Shown one piece after another: positions 16,912 to 24,611 of a DNA stretch of 64,000 bases (position 1 is the first letter of the stretch; the number at the start of each line of letters is the position of its first letter). Below the pieces are notes generated by a model. The model was not told where the DNA came from. It was given only the letters and a program-made list of their open reading frames with translations, and did no database searches. Made by a program: the position numbers and the translations under genes. The DNA is from Chitinophaga filiformis (lineage in GTDB: Bacteria > Bacteroidota > Bacteroidia > Chitinophagales > Chitinophagaceae): positions 5,869,001-5,933,000 of the forward strand of contig NZ_CP095855.1 of assembly GCF_023100805.1 (NCBI RefSeq), written 5' to 3'.

Positions 16912-17484
16912 TTATTTCTTAATAATGGCCTGGATAGCCTTGGCTGAATCCTGGTGGGCTCTCAGTGTAGGCAAGGTATTGCCGGCCCATGTTTTCAGAT
17001 CAGGATCAGACAGGTTGTTGGCGGCCTTGTCAAATTTGTCCACATCTTTGTCATGATCGTCCACCATCATGTCGATATAGTGTTTGTCAAAGTCTTTCCC
17101 TGACATCTTACTCATCTTATCCATGTGGTCTCTCGCATCTCCGGACACGCTATCCGGCAGCGCAATATTCTTGCTCTGTGCCAATCCCTTCAGTTCATCA
17201 TTTGCTTTGGAATGGTCACGAACCATCATAGCGGCAAAATCTTTTACACGCTGATTCGTTGCTTTTTCCTGCGCCAATTTACCAAGTTGTACTTCCATCA
17301 TTCCCCCATTGGCAGCTTCTACTGCAAAATCAGAAGATTCTTTGTCAACAGGAGCTGTTTCTTTGTTTACGGCCTGTGCGCTATCCACAGCATCTTCATG
17401 TTTAGCAGTGTTACTTCCTCCATTACAAGCCTGTAACATCCAGGCGGCCAGCAAAGTCGTGGCAAAAAAAGTGAGCTTTTTCAT
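16912..17484 (-). CDS. DUF4142 lipoprotein
   Basis: A 190-residue lipoprotein with a lipobox: MKKLTFFATTLLAAWMLQAC, lipidated Cys20. The start at 17484 is chosen because it gives this signal; the frame stays open to 17670 without a plausible signal. Residues ~55-185 match DUF4142, an all-alpha, ferritin-like bundle: FAVEAANGGMMEVQLGKLAQ, FAAMMVRDHSKAN, HYIDMMVDDHDKDVDKFDKA. Conserved His, Asp and Glu residues are seen, but metal binding is unproven. It is a single gene. A stress or envelope role is only suggested by the family. Confidence 0.87.
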   Translation of the reverse strand: MKKLTFFATTLLAAWMLQACNGGSNTAKHEDAVDSAQAVNKETAPVDKESSDFAVEAANGGMMEVQLGKLAQEKATNQRVKDFAAMMVRDHSKANDELKGLAQSKNIALPDSVSGDARDHMDKMSKMSGKDFDKHYIDMMVDDHDKDVDKFDKAANNLSDPDLKTWAGNTLPTLRAHQDSAKAIQAIIKK

Positions 17485-17731
17485 TTGTACCCTTTTTGGT
17501 TTAACAATTTTAGATGTAATCAGTAATAACGTATCGTACCGTTTACGTCTGATATTTGGCAAAAAGAGTACCATGCCGGCCTTTGAGCCGCAGAAGCAGC
17601 GGGCCAATCCCTGCAAGCCCTTATCTCTCCGTGATTTGACCAATGCGGCCTGTACCATAATGATAATCAATACTTATATAAGAAATTTGTAGATCATTCT
17701 CCCCGTCCTGTCCTTTCAGAAATATAATTCC

Positions 17732-17769
17732 AGAACATTCGTTCTAAAATAATTTGGAACATTCATTCT
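17732..17769. promoter_or_regulatory. Two operator-like palindromes upstream of the TetR gene
   Basis: AGAACATTCGTTCT (17732-17745) and GGAACATTCATTCT (17756-17769), spaced 24 bp centre to centre. A third copy lies at 18381. The second overlaps the promoter spacer, so a bound repressor would block transcription. Confidence 0.75.
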
Positions 17770-17784
17770 GAAATTCTAATTTTG
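17753..17784 (+). promoter_or_regulatory. Promoter of the TetR gene
   Basis: TTTG, 20 bp, TAATTTTG: a good match to the Bacteroidota -33/-7 pattern. The -7 box ends 4 bp before the ATG, so the message would be leaderless or nearly so. Confidence 0.6.
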
Positions 17785-17788
17785 TGAC

Positions 17789-18361
17789 ATGGCACGGAAT
17801 AAAGCATTCGATCCTGAGGAAAGGCTGGCAAAAGCAAGGGATCTCTTCTGGGAGAAGGGATACAATGCTACATCTATGCAGGACCTCGTGGAAGGCATGC
17901 AGTTGAACCGGGCCAGTATATACGATACTTACGGCGACAAATATGCCCTCTTCCAGCAGTGCCTGCAGAACTACGCGAAAGAGAAGCTATTTGATTACAA
18001 ACAGTGCTGCGACAAGGTATCTCCCATGACAGCAGTGGAAAGTATCGTACGAAGAGCCGTAACAAATAAGAAAGAGGGTAAAACCTGCCTGATGGTCAAA
18101 ACATCCTTCGAACTGGCTTCTATGGATGATGGTATCAAAATGATCGTCCAGGAGCAGGCCAAAGCAAGCATCAGCGTTTTACAGGAACTACTGGAGAAAG
18201 CCAAACAAATGAATGAGATACCGGCAGAGAAAGACCCTGCCACGCTAGCCCAGTTCCTTTACGCCAGCTTTAGCTCCCTCTGGATGATGGACGTCCTTTT
18301 CGGTGATAGAGAGATGTTGGAACGTATGGCGGATCATATTTTACATAGCATCAGGCATTGA
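17789..18361 (+). CDS. TetR/AcrR-family transcriptional regulator
   Basis: A 190-residue repressor. The N-terminal helix-turn-helix is at residues ~8-52 (AKARDLFWEKGYNATSMQDLVEGMQLNRASIYDTYGDKYALF), and the rest is an all-alpha ligand domain of the TetR C-terminal type, with CLMVKTSFELAS near residue 99. The gene is preceded by two copies and followed by a third copy of a GGAACATTCATTCT palindrome. This suggests that it represses itself and the old-yellow-enzyme gene 56 bp downstream. The inducer is likely to be an electrophile or substrate of that enzyme; this is an inference. Confidence 0.92.
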   Translation: MARNKAFDPEERLAKARDLFWEKGYNATSMQDLVEGMQLNRASIYDTYGDKYALFQQCLQNYAKEKLFDYKQCCDKVSPMTAVESIVRRAVTNKKEGKTCLMVKTSFELASMDDGIKMIVQEQAKASISVLQELLEKAKQMNEIPAEKDPATLAQFLYASFSSLWMMDVLFGDREMLERMADHILHSIRH

Positions 18362-18380
18362 TATTTTTTTACCCATTTTT

Positions 18381-18394
18381 GGAACAATCATTCT
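18381..18394. promoter_or_regulatory. Third operator-like palindrome, before the OYE gene
   Basis: GGAACAATCATTCT, one base different from the copy at 17756. It lies 24 bp before the ATG of the flavoenzyme gene. Confidence 0.7.
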
Positions 18395-18417
18395 GGAATT
18401 ATTAACCAACGACAGGC

Positions 18418-19449
18418 ATGTATCCAACACTATTATCATCCACTACTATAGGCAACTACGCCATATCCAACAAGGTAGTTATGGCGCCTACCTTGAGCAA
18501 AACACACGTTCCTGCGGGTATTCCGAACGACGTGATGGTGAACTATTATAGCCAGCGGGCCAAAGCAGGCCTGATCATAGCAGAGGGGACCGGTCCTGCG
18601 GAAAACGGTATGGGCAAGGCACACATGCCCGGCATTTACACGAAGGACCAGATAGCGGGATGGAAAAAAGTTACAAAGGCTGTTCATGAGAACGGAGGCC
18701 GGATCTTCCTGCAGATCATGCATACAGGGCGCATATCGCACCCGGCAAATATGCCGGGAAAGGCTGAGGTAATTGCCCCTTCAGCAGTACCCGCCAAAGG
18801 GCAGATATGGACCGAGCAGCACGGATGGCAGCCATATGCTACTCCGAGGGCCATGACAACCTCCGAAGTACAGAAGATGGTGCAGCAATACGTGAAAGCA
18901 GCCACACAGGCTATTGATGCGGGTTTCGATGGAGTAGAGCTGCATGCAGCGCATGGCTACCTGATGGACCAGTTCCTGCACCCTGACACCAATCAGCGTA
19001 CAGATAAATACGGCGGCAGCATCCCTAACAGGATACGCTTTATACTGGAAACAGTGGCCGCTGTAAGTCATGCTATCGGCAAACACCGCACCGGCATCCG
19101 CCTGTCGCCTTACAGCCAGGTCAACGACCTGCAGCATCACGACGAGATAGATGCTACTTACGAATACCTGGTGGATGCGCTGGATACGTATGGTCTATCC
19201 CACATCCATCTGCTGACAGAACCTGCTACTCCGGCTACGCTGATAGCAGGTATCCGCTCAAGGTTCAACGGTACGCTCATCCTGAATGGCGATTACGACG
19301 CCATACGTGCAGAACAGACAGTGCAGAACGGATTGGCGGATCTCATCGCTTTCGAAAATCCATGTGTTTCATCTCCCCTCTCCGGGAAGTTCGAAATGAC
19401 TTCCAGCGAGCCACTTAAAAAACCCAATTACGCTTGCGCGAATTGTTGA
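18418..19449 (+). CDS. Old-yellow-enzyme-family flavoprotein (alkene reductase), divergent C-terminus
   Basis: FMN-dependent NAD(P)H reductase of activated alkenes, NemA/OYE type, TIM barrel. The substrate pair His176/His179 and Tyr181 are in VELHAAHGYLMDQF, with NQRTDKYGGS after. LQIMHTGRISHP and APSAV are also family motifs. Two features are odd. The N-terminal APLTRSR motif reads APTLSKT. The C-terminal FGRPF motif that holds the FMN phosphate reads FENPC, and the protein stops at 343 residues without the usual TFYGGGAEGYTDYP tail. It may be a divergent subgroup or losing activity. It sits 56 bp after the TetR gene and shares its operator. Confidence 0.85.
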   Translation: MYPTLLSSTTIGNYAISNKVVMAPTLSKTHVPAGIPNDVMVNYYSQRAKAGLIIAEGTGPAENGMGKAHMPGIYTKDQIAGWKKVTKAVHENGGRIFLQIMHTGRISHPANMPGKAEVIAPSAVPAKGQIWTEQHGWQPYATPRAMTTSEVQKMVQQYVKAATQAIDAGFDGVELHAAHGYLMDQFLHPDTNQRTDKYGGSIPNRIRFILETVAAVSHAIGKHRTGIRLSPYSQVNDLQHHDEIDATYEYLVDALDTYGLSHIHLLTEPATPATLIAGIRSRFNGTLILNGDYDAIRAEQTVQNGLADLIAFENPCVSSPLSGKFEMTSSEPLKKPNYACANC

Positions 19450-19479
19450 TCATAAATCTGAGAGTTGTTTAGTTGTTTA

Positions 19480-19512
19480 CACTTCCGTAACGGAAGAGCT
19501 GTTGCGGAAGTG
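19480..19512 (+). terminator. Hairpin after the OYE gene, probable terminator
   Basis: CACTTCCGTAAC pairs with GTTGCGGAAGTG (one G-U), followed by GTTCTTTC. A smaller CTTCCG-TAA-CGGAAG hairpin is an alternative fold. The U run is weak. Confidence 0.5.
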
Positions 19513-19640
19513 GTTCTTTCAAGTAAGAGATCAGGATACTTAAGTGCAGGACATAAATACGATTAGCTTTAATCAATCGCTTGAAGGACATTAAATAGGT
19601 AAATAGAACTTAGGCTGGGAAGAGCAATTCTCAAATAGTG

Positions 19641-19766
19641 CCGGCAGTATAAAATGGGCTGGATCTGTTTTTTAGACTGATAAAAGACGTAAACGGACAG
19701 GATTTCAAAAAAACAGCTTAGCCATAATTAACACACAACAGATCAGGCCCATTTTATACTGCCCGG
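19641..19766. repeat. 126-bp element with ~29-bp terminal inverted repeats
   Basis: Left end CCGGCAGTATAAAATGGGC (19641) and right end GCCCATTTTATACTGCCCGG (to 19766) are inverted copies. The similarity continues inward to ATCTGTT/AACAGAT with two mismatches and one indel. The 67-bp centre has no frame and also contains a smaller CTGTTTTTT/AAAAAACAG pair. No target-site duplication is obvious. It is MITE-like in form, but could be a very long RNA hairpin. The rest of the gap 19513-19860 shows nothing recognisable. Confidence 0.65.
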
Positions 19767-19861
19767 ATTTCTATGAATATTACCTGTGCGAATGTATTAC
19801 CCGATACGTTTTTATGCACCATCAATAATCGACATTGCGATATGTGTAATATTCCTGCGAT

Positions 19862-19935
19862 ATGCGATATTTGCGATACCCCGGGTTGAAACCCGCGCTA
19901 CAAACACTGACACCCCTAAAGGGGTGTAATTGAGC
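19862..19935 (-). repeat. Hairpin-containing intergenic repeat, copy D
   Basis: Two adjacent hairpins: GGGTT-GA-AACCC and ACACCCCT-AA-AGGGGTGT. On the minus strand it reads GTCAGTGTTTGTAGCGCGGG, sharing GTGTTTGTAGC with the copies at 4926 and 11327. GCGATAT words are repeated on the left side. It lies downstream of uxaC and may also end its transcript. Confidence 0.6.
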
Positions 19936-20008
19936 GTATATCAAAGTGCGATACCCCCCTCTTTTCATTCGGGCACCTGATTGGGCCAGATAGCCATTTA
20001 AGCGATTC

Positions 20009-21451
20009 TCAGCGCTCGTTTTCCGCTTCAACACCCAGCTCTTTCCAGTTAAAATATTGCTGCGCGTTATAGTAACAGATATCTTTTACCACCTTGCCGA
20101 TCCATTCTATATCATTTGGTATTTCTCCATTTTCCACCTCCTGCCCCAGTAATTCACATACAATTCTCCGGAAATATTCATGACGCGGATAAGATAAAAA
20201 GCTGCGGGAATCTGTCAGCATGCCTACAAAACGACTGAGCAATCCCATATTGGACAAGGCATTCAGCTGTTTGATCATACCGTCTTTCTGATCCAGGAAC
20301 CACCATGCAGAACCGAATTGTACTTTCCCGGGAACAGAGCCATCATTGAAGTTGCCGATCATAGTAGCCAGCAGTTCATTGTCGGCCGGGTTCAGGTTAT
20401 ACAAGATGGTCCGTGCCAGTTTATCCTGGCTGTCCATGCGGTCCAGGAACTTCGCCAATGCTTTGGCCTGCGGGAAATCGCCGATTGAATCCCAACCGGT
20501 ATCAGGCCCTAATAAACGCATCATACGGGAGTTATTGTTGCGCAATGCGCCCAGGTGATATTGCTGCACCCATCCCTTCTCCCAATCCCATTCGGCCAGC
20601 TGTAACAGCAATGCAGACTTGATCTGCCTTGCTTCCTGCAGGCTAAGTCCTTTACCACTTCTCACTTTCAGAAAAATAGCATGGATGTCTTTGTCCCGGA
20701 AATCTTCCGCATAGATCTCTTCGATACCATGGTCAGATACGGAACATCCCTGCCCTGCAAAGAAATCGTGCCTGCTTTTTAATGCATCCAGCAGATCGGT
20801 ATAAGTGGCAATCGTAATGCCGGAAGCTTCTTCCAGGCGTTGCAGGTATTGATTATATTTTTCAGGGTCATCTACATGCATGGATTGATCAGGCCGGAAA
20901 GCAGGCAGAATAGGTATCTCAAACCCGTCCTGTCTTAACTGCTGGTGATGTTCCAGCGTATCTGCGGGATCATCGGTTGTACATACCAATGCCACGTTCA
21001 TTTTTCGCAACAGGTTGCGGGTGCTGTAAGCACTGGTTCCCAGCTGTGCGCTGGCATTTTCATAGATATCTGCCGCTGAAGCGGGGTTCAGTACATCATG
21101 TATATCGAAATAACGTTGCAACTCCAGGTGAGTCCAATGATACAATGGATTACGCAGGGTATAGGGTACCGTTTCCGCCCATTTCTCAAACTTCTCCCGG
21201 TCAGACCTGTTGCCGGTGCAATAGCTCTCTGGCACCCCATTGGCGCGCATCGCTCTCCACTTATAATGATCGCCATACAACCATGCCTGCGTAAGATTGT
21301 CAAATCTGGTATCAGCCGCTATCTGCGCAGGCGGCAGGTGACAGTGATAATCGATCACAGGCATTTCTTTCGCATAGTCGTGGTATAAACGTTTCGCAGT
21401 ATTATTACTCAGGAGAAAATGTTCATCCAGGAACTTCTTCATTGTTGACAT
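20009..21451 (-). CDS. uxaC: Uronate (glucuronate/galacturonate) isomerase
   Basis: Converts D-galacturonate to D-tagaturonate and D-glucuronate to D-fructuronate in the cytosol. The 480-residue length is typical. VIDYHCHLPP near residue 33 gives the metal-binding His pair of the amidohydrolase-fold family. GDHYKWRAMRANGVPE near 60, TTDDPADTLEHH near 155, and LLSRFVGMLTDSRSFLSYPRHEYFRR near 405 are family motifs. It is last in the seven-gene pectin operon, 19 bp after uxaA. It performs the first cytosolic step on the galacturonate released by the upstream enzymes. Confidence 0.96.
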   Translation of the reverse strand: MSTMKKFLDEHFLLSNNTAKRLYHDYAKEMPVIDYHCHLPPAQIAADTRFDNLTQAWLYGDHYKWRAMRANGVPESYCTGNRSDREKFEKWAETVPYTLRNPLYHWTHLELQRYFDIHDVLNPASAADIYENASAQLGTSAYSTRNLLRKMNVALVCTTDDPADTLEHHQQLRQDGFEIPILPAFRPDQSMHVDDPEKYNQYLQRLEEASGITIATYTDLLDALKSRHDFFAGQGCSVSDHGIEEIYAEDFRDKDIHAIFLKVRSGKGLSLQEARQIKSALLLQLAEWDWEKGWVQQYHLGALRNNNSRMMRLLGPDTGWDSIGDFPQAKALAKFLDRMDSQDKLARTILYNLNPADNELLATMIGNFNDGSVPGKVQFGSAWWFLDQKDGMIKQLNALSNMGLLSRFVGMLTDSRSFLSYPRHEYFRRIVCELLGQEVENGEIPNDIEWIGKVVKDICYYNAQQYFNWKELGVEAENER

Positions 21452-21470
21452 TAATTAGTAGTTAGTAAGA

Positions 21471-23138
21471 TTACAGTGACACACCTCTTTTCCAGGGAAT
21501 GAAATCATCCTGTCCGTTTATAACGGATCTGGCCTGCGTAATTCCGCTGGCTACATCGATCACATAATTAAGAATGCGTTCACCTGCTTCGGGGATGGAC
21601 TCCTCTCCATCTATGATAGTGCCTGTATTGATATCGATGATATCGGGCATACGCTCATAGAGCTTCGTATTGCTGGACAGTTTTATAACGGGCGCCACAG
21701 GATTGCCGGTAGGTGTACCCAGACCGGTTGTGAATAATACAATAGTAGCCCCTGCGCCCACTTCCGCCGTAGTAGACTCCACGTCGTTACCGGGTGTACA
21801 AAGCAGGTTGAGACCAGGCTTGCTTACCTTCTGCGGATAATCCAATACAGCTGTTACCGGGGAAGTACCGCCCTTTTTAGCCGCCCCGGCCGATTTAATA
21901 GCGTCTGTGATCAGACCGTCTTTGATATTGCCCGGAGACGGATTCATATCAAAACCGGAACCTGCTTCTTCCGCCCGGCGTTGATAGGTACGCATCAGCT
22001 CTATAAAACGCAATGCATCTTTTTCATCTGTACAGCGGTCGCTTAACTCCTGCTCTACCCCACACAGCTCGGGGAATTCGGATAATATAACCGAACCGCC
22101 CAATGCCACCAGCAGGTCAGAAGTATAACCAATAGCCGGATTGGCAGAAATACCGGAGAAGCCATCAGAGCCTCCGCATTCCAGCCCTATACACAACTTG
22201 GACAGTGGTGCAGGCTGGCGAACGATCTTATTCGCCTCAATCAATCCTGCCATGGTCTGCTTTACAGCCGCAGTGATCAAAGCCTGTTCAGTCCCCGTCT
22301 GTTGCTGGTCCAATATGTACAGAGGTTTGCTGAACTGCGGCGAGCGCTTCCTGATCTCTTCTTCCAGCATGGAGATCTGCGCATTCTGGCAGCCCAGACT
22401 TAATACTGTAGCACCGGCTACATTCGCATGAGTAATGTATCCGGCCAGCAGCCCGCACAGCGTCTGTGCATCCTGCCTGATACCGCCACAGCCGCCTTCA
22501 TGTGTCAGGAACTTGATACCGTCTACATTTTCAAAGAGCCGTGCTTGTTGTATTGCCCCATCATCTTCCGTATATATCGTTTCCAGTATACCTGCTGCAT
22601 CTGCCCCCTGTTTGTACTTTGCTGCCAGCTTGCGTGCAAATGCCGCATATTTCTTCGGACGGCCATATCCCAGTTCTTCTACCAGTGTTTCTCTCAATAC
22701 CTCCACATTCCTGTTCTCACAAAACACCATGGGGATCACCAGCCAGTAATTGCCTGTACCTACGCTGCCATCTGCGCGGTGGTATCCCATAAATGTGCGT
22801 TGCTGCCATTTGGAGATATCCGGTATATGCCAGGCCGTTCTTCTCGCCGGGGCCAACCGGAAATCGCCGGCTGCATGCTGTACATTACTTACCGCTATTT
22901 TAGCACCTGCAGGTAATGCCTGTTTTGCACGGCCTACCAGCACACCATACATCGTTATTGCATCTCCTGTATTGAGCGCTGTCTCTGTAAATTTGTGCTT
23001 TGCCGGTATATCTTCCGTCAGGACATATACGTGGCCATTATCTTGTACACTGTCTCCTTTTTTCAGGTCAGTCAGCGCTACTACCACATTATCGTGCGGA
23101 TGCACTTTTAACACTTTCCGTTTCATCCCCGTCGTCAT
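21471..23138 (-). CDS. uxaA: Altronate dehydratase
   Basis: Dehydrates D-altronate to 2-keto-3-deoxygluconate, third step of galacturonate breakdown. A full-length 555-residue protein, with an N-terminal SAF-type domain (residues ~8-85) and a large C-terminal UxaA domain. GTGNYWLVIP near 127, FLTHEGGCGGIRQDA near 210, SLGCQNAQ near 247, LECGGSDGFSGISANPA near 315 and SEFPELCG near 350 are visible; the conserved Cys residues probably bind iron. There are two Met candidates (23138 and 23126); the first is used. It is 12 bp after uxaB and 19 bp before uxaC. Confidence 0.96.
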   Translation of the reverse strand: MTTGMKRKVLKVHPHDNVVVALTDLKKGDSVQDNGHVYVLTEDIPAKHKFTETALNTGDAITMYGVLVGRAKQALPAGAKIAVSNVQHAAGDFRLAPARRTAWHIPDISKWQQRTFMGYHRADGSVGTGNYWLVIPMVFCENRNVEVLRETLVEELGYGRPKKYAAFARKLAAKYKQGADAAGILETIYTEDDGAIQQARLFENVDGIKFLTHEGGCGGIRQDAQTLCGLLAGYITHANVAGATVLSLGCQNAQISMLEEEIRKRSPQFSKPLYILDQQQTGTEQALITAAVKQTMAGLIEANKIVRQPAPLSKLCIGLECGGSDGFSGISANPAIGYTSDLLVALGGSVILSEFPELCGVEQELSDRCTDEKDALRFIELMRTYQRRAEEAGSGFDMNPSPGNIKDGLITDAIKSAGAAKKGGTSPVTAVLDYPQKVSKPGLNLLCTPGNDVESTTAEVGAGATIVLFTTGLGTPTGNPVAPVIKLSSNTKLYERMPDIIDINTGTIIDGEESIPEAGERILNYVIDVASGITQARSVINGQDDFIPWKRGVSL

Positions 23139-23150
23139 ATCTGTTTTTAT

Positions 23151-24596
23151 TTAAGCAATCGTTGTTTCTTCTGATACCTTCCTGATAAGCGACACTGCGC
23201 CCTCCGTGAGTAATGCTCCCAGCATCACCGTCACTGCATGTGCGAAACCTGTCAGTGCCGTCAGGTCTGTTCCCCATAGTGCGGCATCCTTCAATACTGT
23301 TTGTACCAGTACCGCCGGCTCCAGCCGCTGCCACTGCTCCTTGAAATATCCTGCATGGTCGTCTGTTACATTACTATCCCGCATGAACAGCAGGTAAGCG
23401 GCAAAGCCAAGCGCCATCAATGCAGGCACTTCTTCGTAGCGCTGGTAATGGCGTTGTAATACCGGTATCACCCGCATCTTCATCTTGGAAGTATATTGTA
23501 TGGTGATGCTTAACCAGCGGTGTTCTATATAGGGATTCCTGAAACGGTCCAGCACACTTCCGGCAAAACGCAAAGCCACATCTTCACGGATAGCTACATC
23601 TGTAATAGCCGGTACTATTTCATGTTTCATCACTGCTGATATGCAACTTTCCATAGCAGCATCTTCCATGGCATCTTTCACTGTCTCAAAGCCGGCCAGG
23701 GCTGCCAGTCCGCAGCTCAGTGTATGGGTGCCGTTCAACAGGCGTAGCTTCAGTTCACGGAATACATTGATGTCGGGCGCGAGCACTACACCACTGTCAG
23801 TTTGATAGAATGACAGTTTCTTCCTGACGGTTTCATTGTCTGTCTCTATGGCCCACAAGGCATAAGGCTCAGACATGATCATCAGTTTATCTTCATAGCC
23901 CAGTTGTCGTTCCATCGCAGCTTGTGCCGCCGGCGGCAAGGCGCCGGGTACGATACGGTCCACCAGTGAATTGCAGATATGATTAGCTGCCGTTAACCAT
24001 TGAATGAACGGCTCTTCCAGTTGATTACGCCTGGCCAGTTCCAGCAGAATATTTTTCAGTTTAGTACCATTGTCAGGGATCAGTTCCGTAGGAATGATCA
24101 CCATTCCTTTACCCGGGTCTCCCTTGAAATGCTGGTAACGGTGAAGGAGAAATGCCAGTAGCTTGCCTGGGAAAGAAGCAGGCGGAGCTGCATGTACATC
24201 ATCGTCTGATAGGGTGATGCCTACTTCCGTAGTATTGGAGATGATGATTTCCATGTCAGGAGCAGCAGCGCAGGCCAGTATTTTATCCCATTCCGCAGCG
24301 GCCGACAATACCCTGCTGATAGCGGCATTGACAATATATTCCTCTACCCTCCGCCCCTGCATGATCCCCTGTATGCAATGGGTATAGAGGTTATCCTGCT
24401 CCTGGTAAGCGTCTGTATTGCCTTTGTCCGTAGACTTGACCACAACAATACGGCCATTGAAAATACCCGCCTTATTGGCCTTATCAATGAAATAGTCAGG
24501 TAGTCCCCTTAACAACACCCCTGTACCGAATTGCAGCACCTTTTCGGGCAGCGCAGGCAATTTTCCACCGCTCAATAACTGTTTGTTCAATTGCAT
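23151..24596 (-). CDS. uxaB: Tagaturonate reductase
   Basis: NADH-dependent reduction of D-tagaturonate to D-altronate. It belongs to the mannitol dehydrogenase-like long-chain family. The Rossmann motif VLQFGTGVLLRGLPDYFIDKA is at residues 20-40, and RELKLRLLNGTHT near 290 carries the conserved catalytic Lys. At 481 residues it matches UxaB. Fructuronate reductase (UxuB) is a near relative, but the position between uxaC/uxaA and galacturonan-cutting enzymes supports UxaB. It is 15 bp from the GH105 gene. Confidence 0.9.
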   Translation of the reverse strand: MQLNKQLLSGGKLPALPEKVLQFGTGVLLRGLPDYFIDKANKAGIFNGRIVVVKSTDKGNTDAYQEQDNLYTHCIQGIMQGRRVEEYIVNAAISRVLSAAAEWDKILACAAAPDMEIIISNTTEVGITLSDDDVHAAPPASFPGKLLAFLLHRYQHFKGDPGKGMVIIPTELIPDNGTKLKNILLELARRNQLEEPFIQWLTAANHICNSLVDRIVPGALPPAAQAAMERQLGYEDKLMIMSEPYALWAIETDNETVRKKLSFYQTDSGVVLAPDINVFRELKLRLLNGTHTLSCGLAALAGFETVKDAMEDAAMESCISAVMKHEIVPAITDVAIREDVALRFAGSVLDRFRNPYIEHRWLSITIQYTSKMKMRVIPVLQRHYQRYEEVPALMALGFAAYLLFMRDSNVTDDHAGYFKEQWQRLEPAVLVQTVLKDAALWGTDLTALTGFAHAVTVMLGALLTEGAVSLIRKVSEETTIA

Positions 24597-24611
24597 GATA
24601 CCTCGTTTACA

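Noticed and set aside
17732..19935. Genomic island border or prophage remnant around the repeat-rich gap
   Set aside because: No integrase, tRNA, direct-repeat att pair or phage gene was seen; flanking genes look native.
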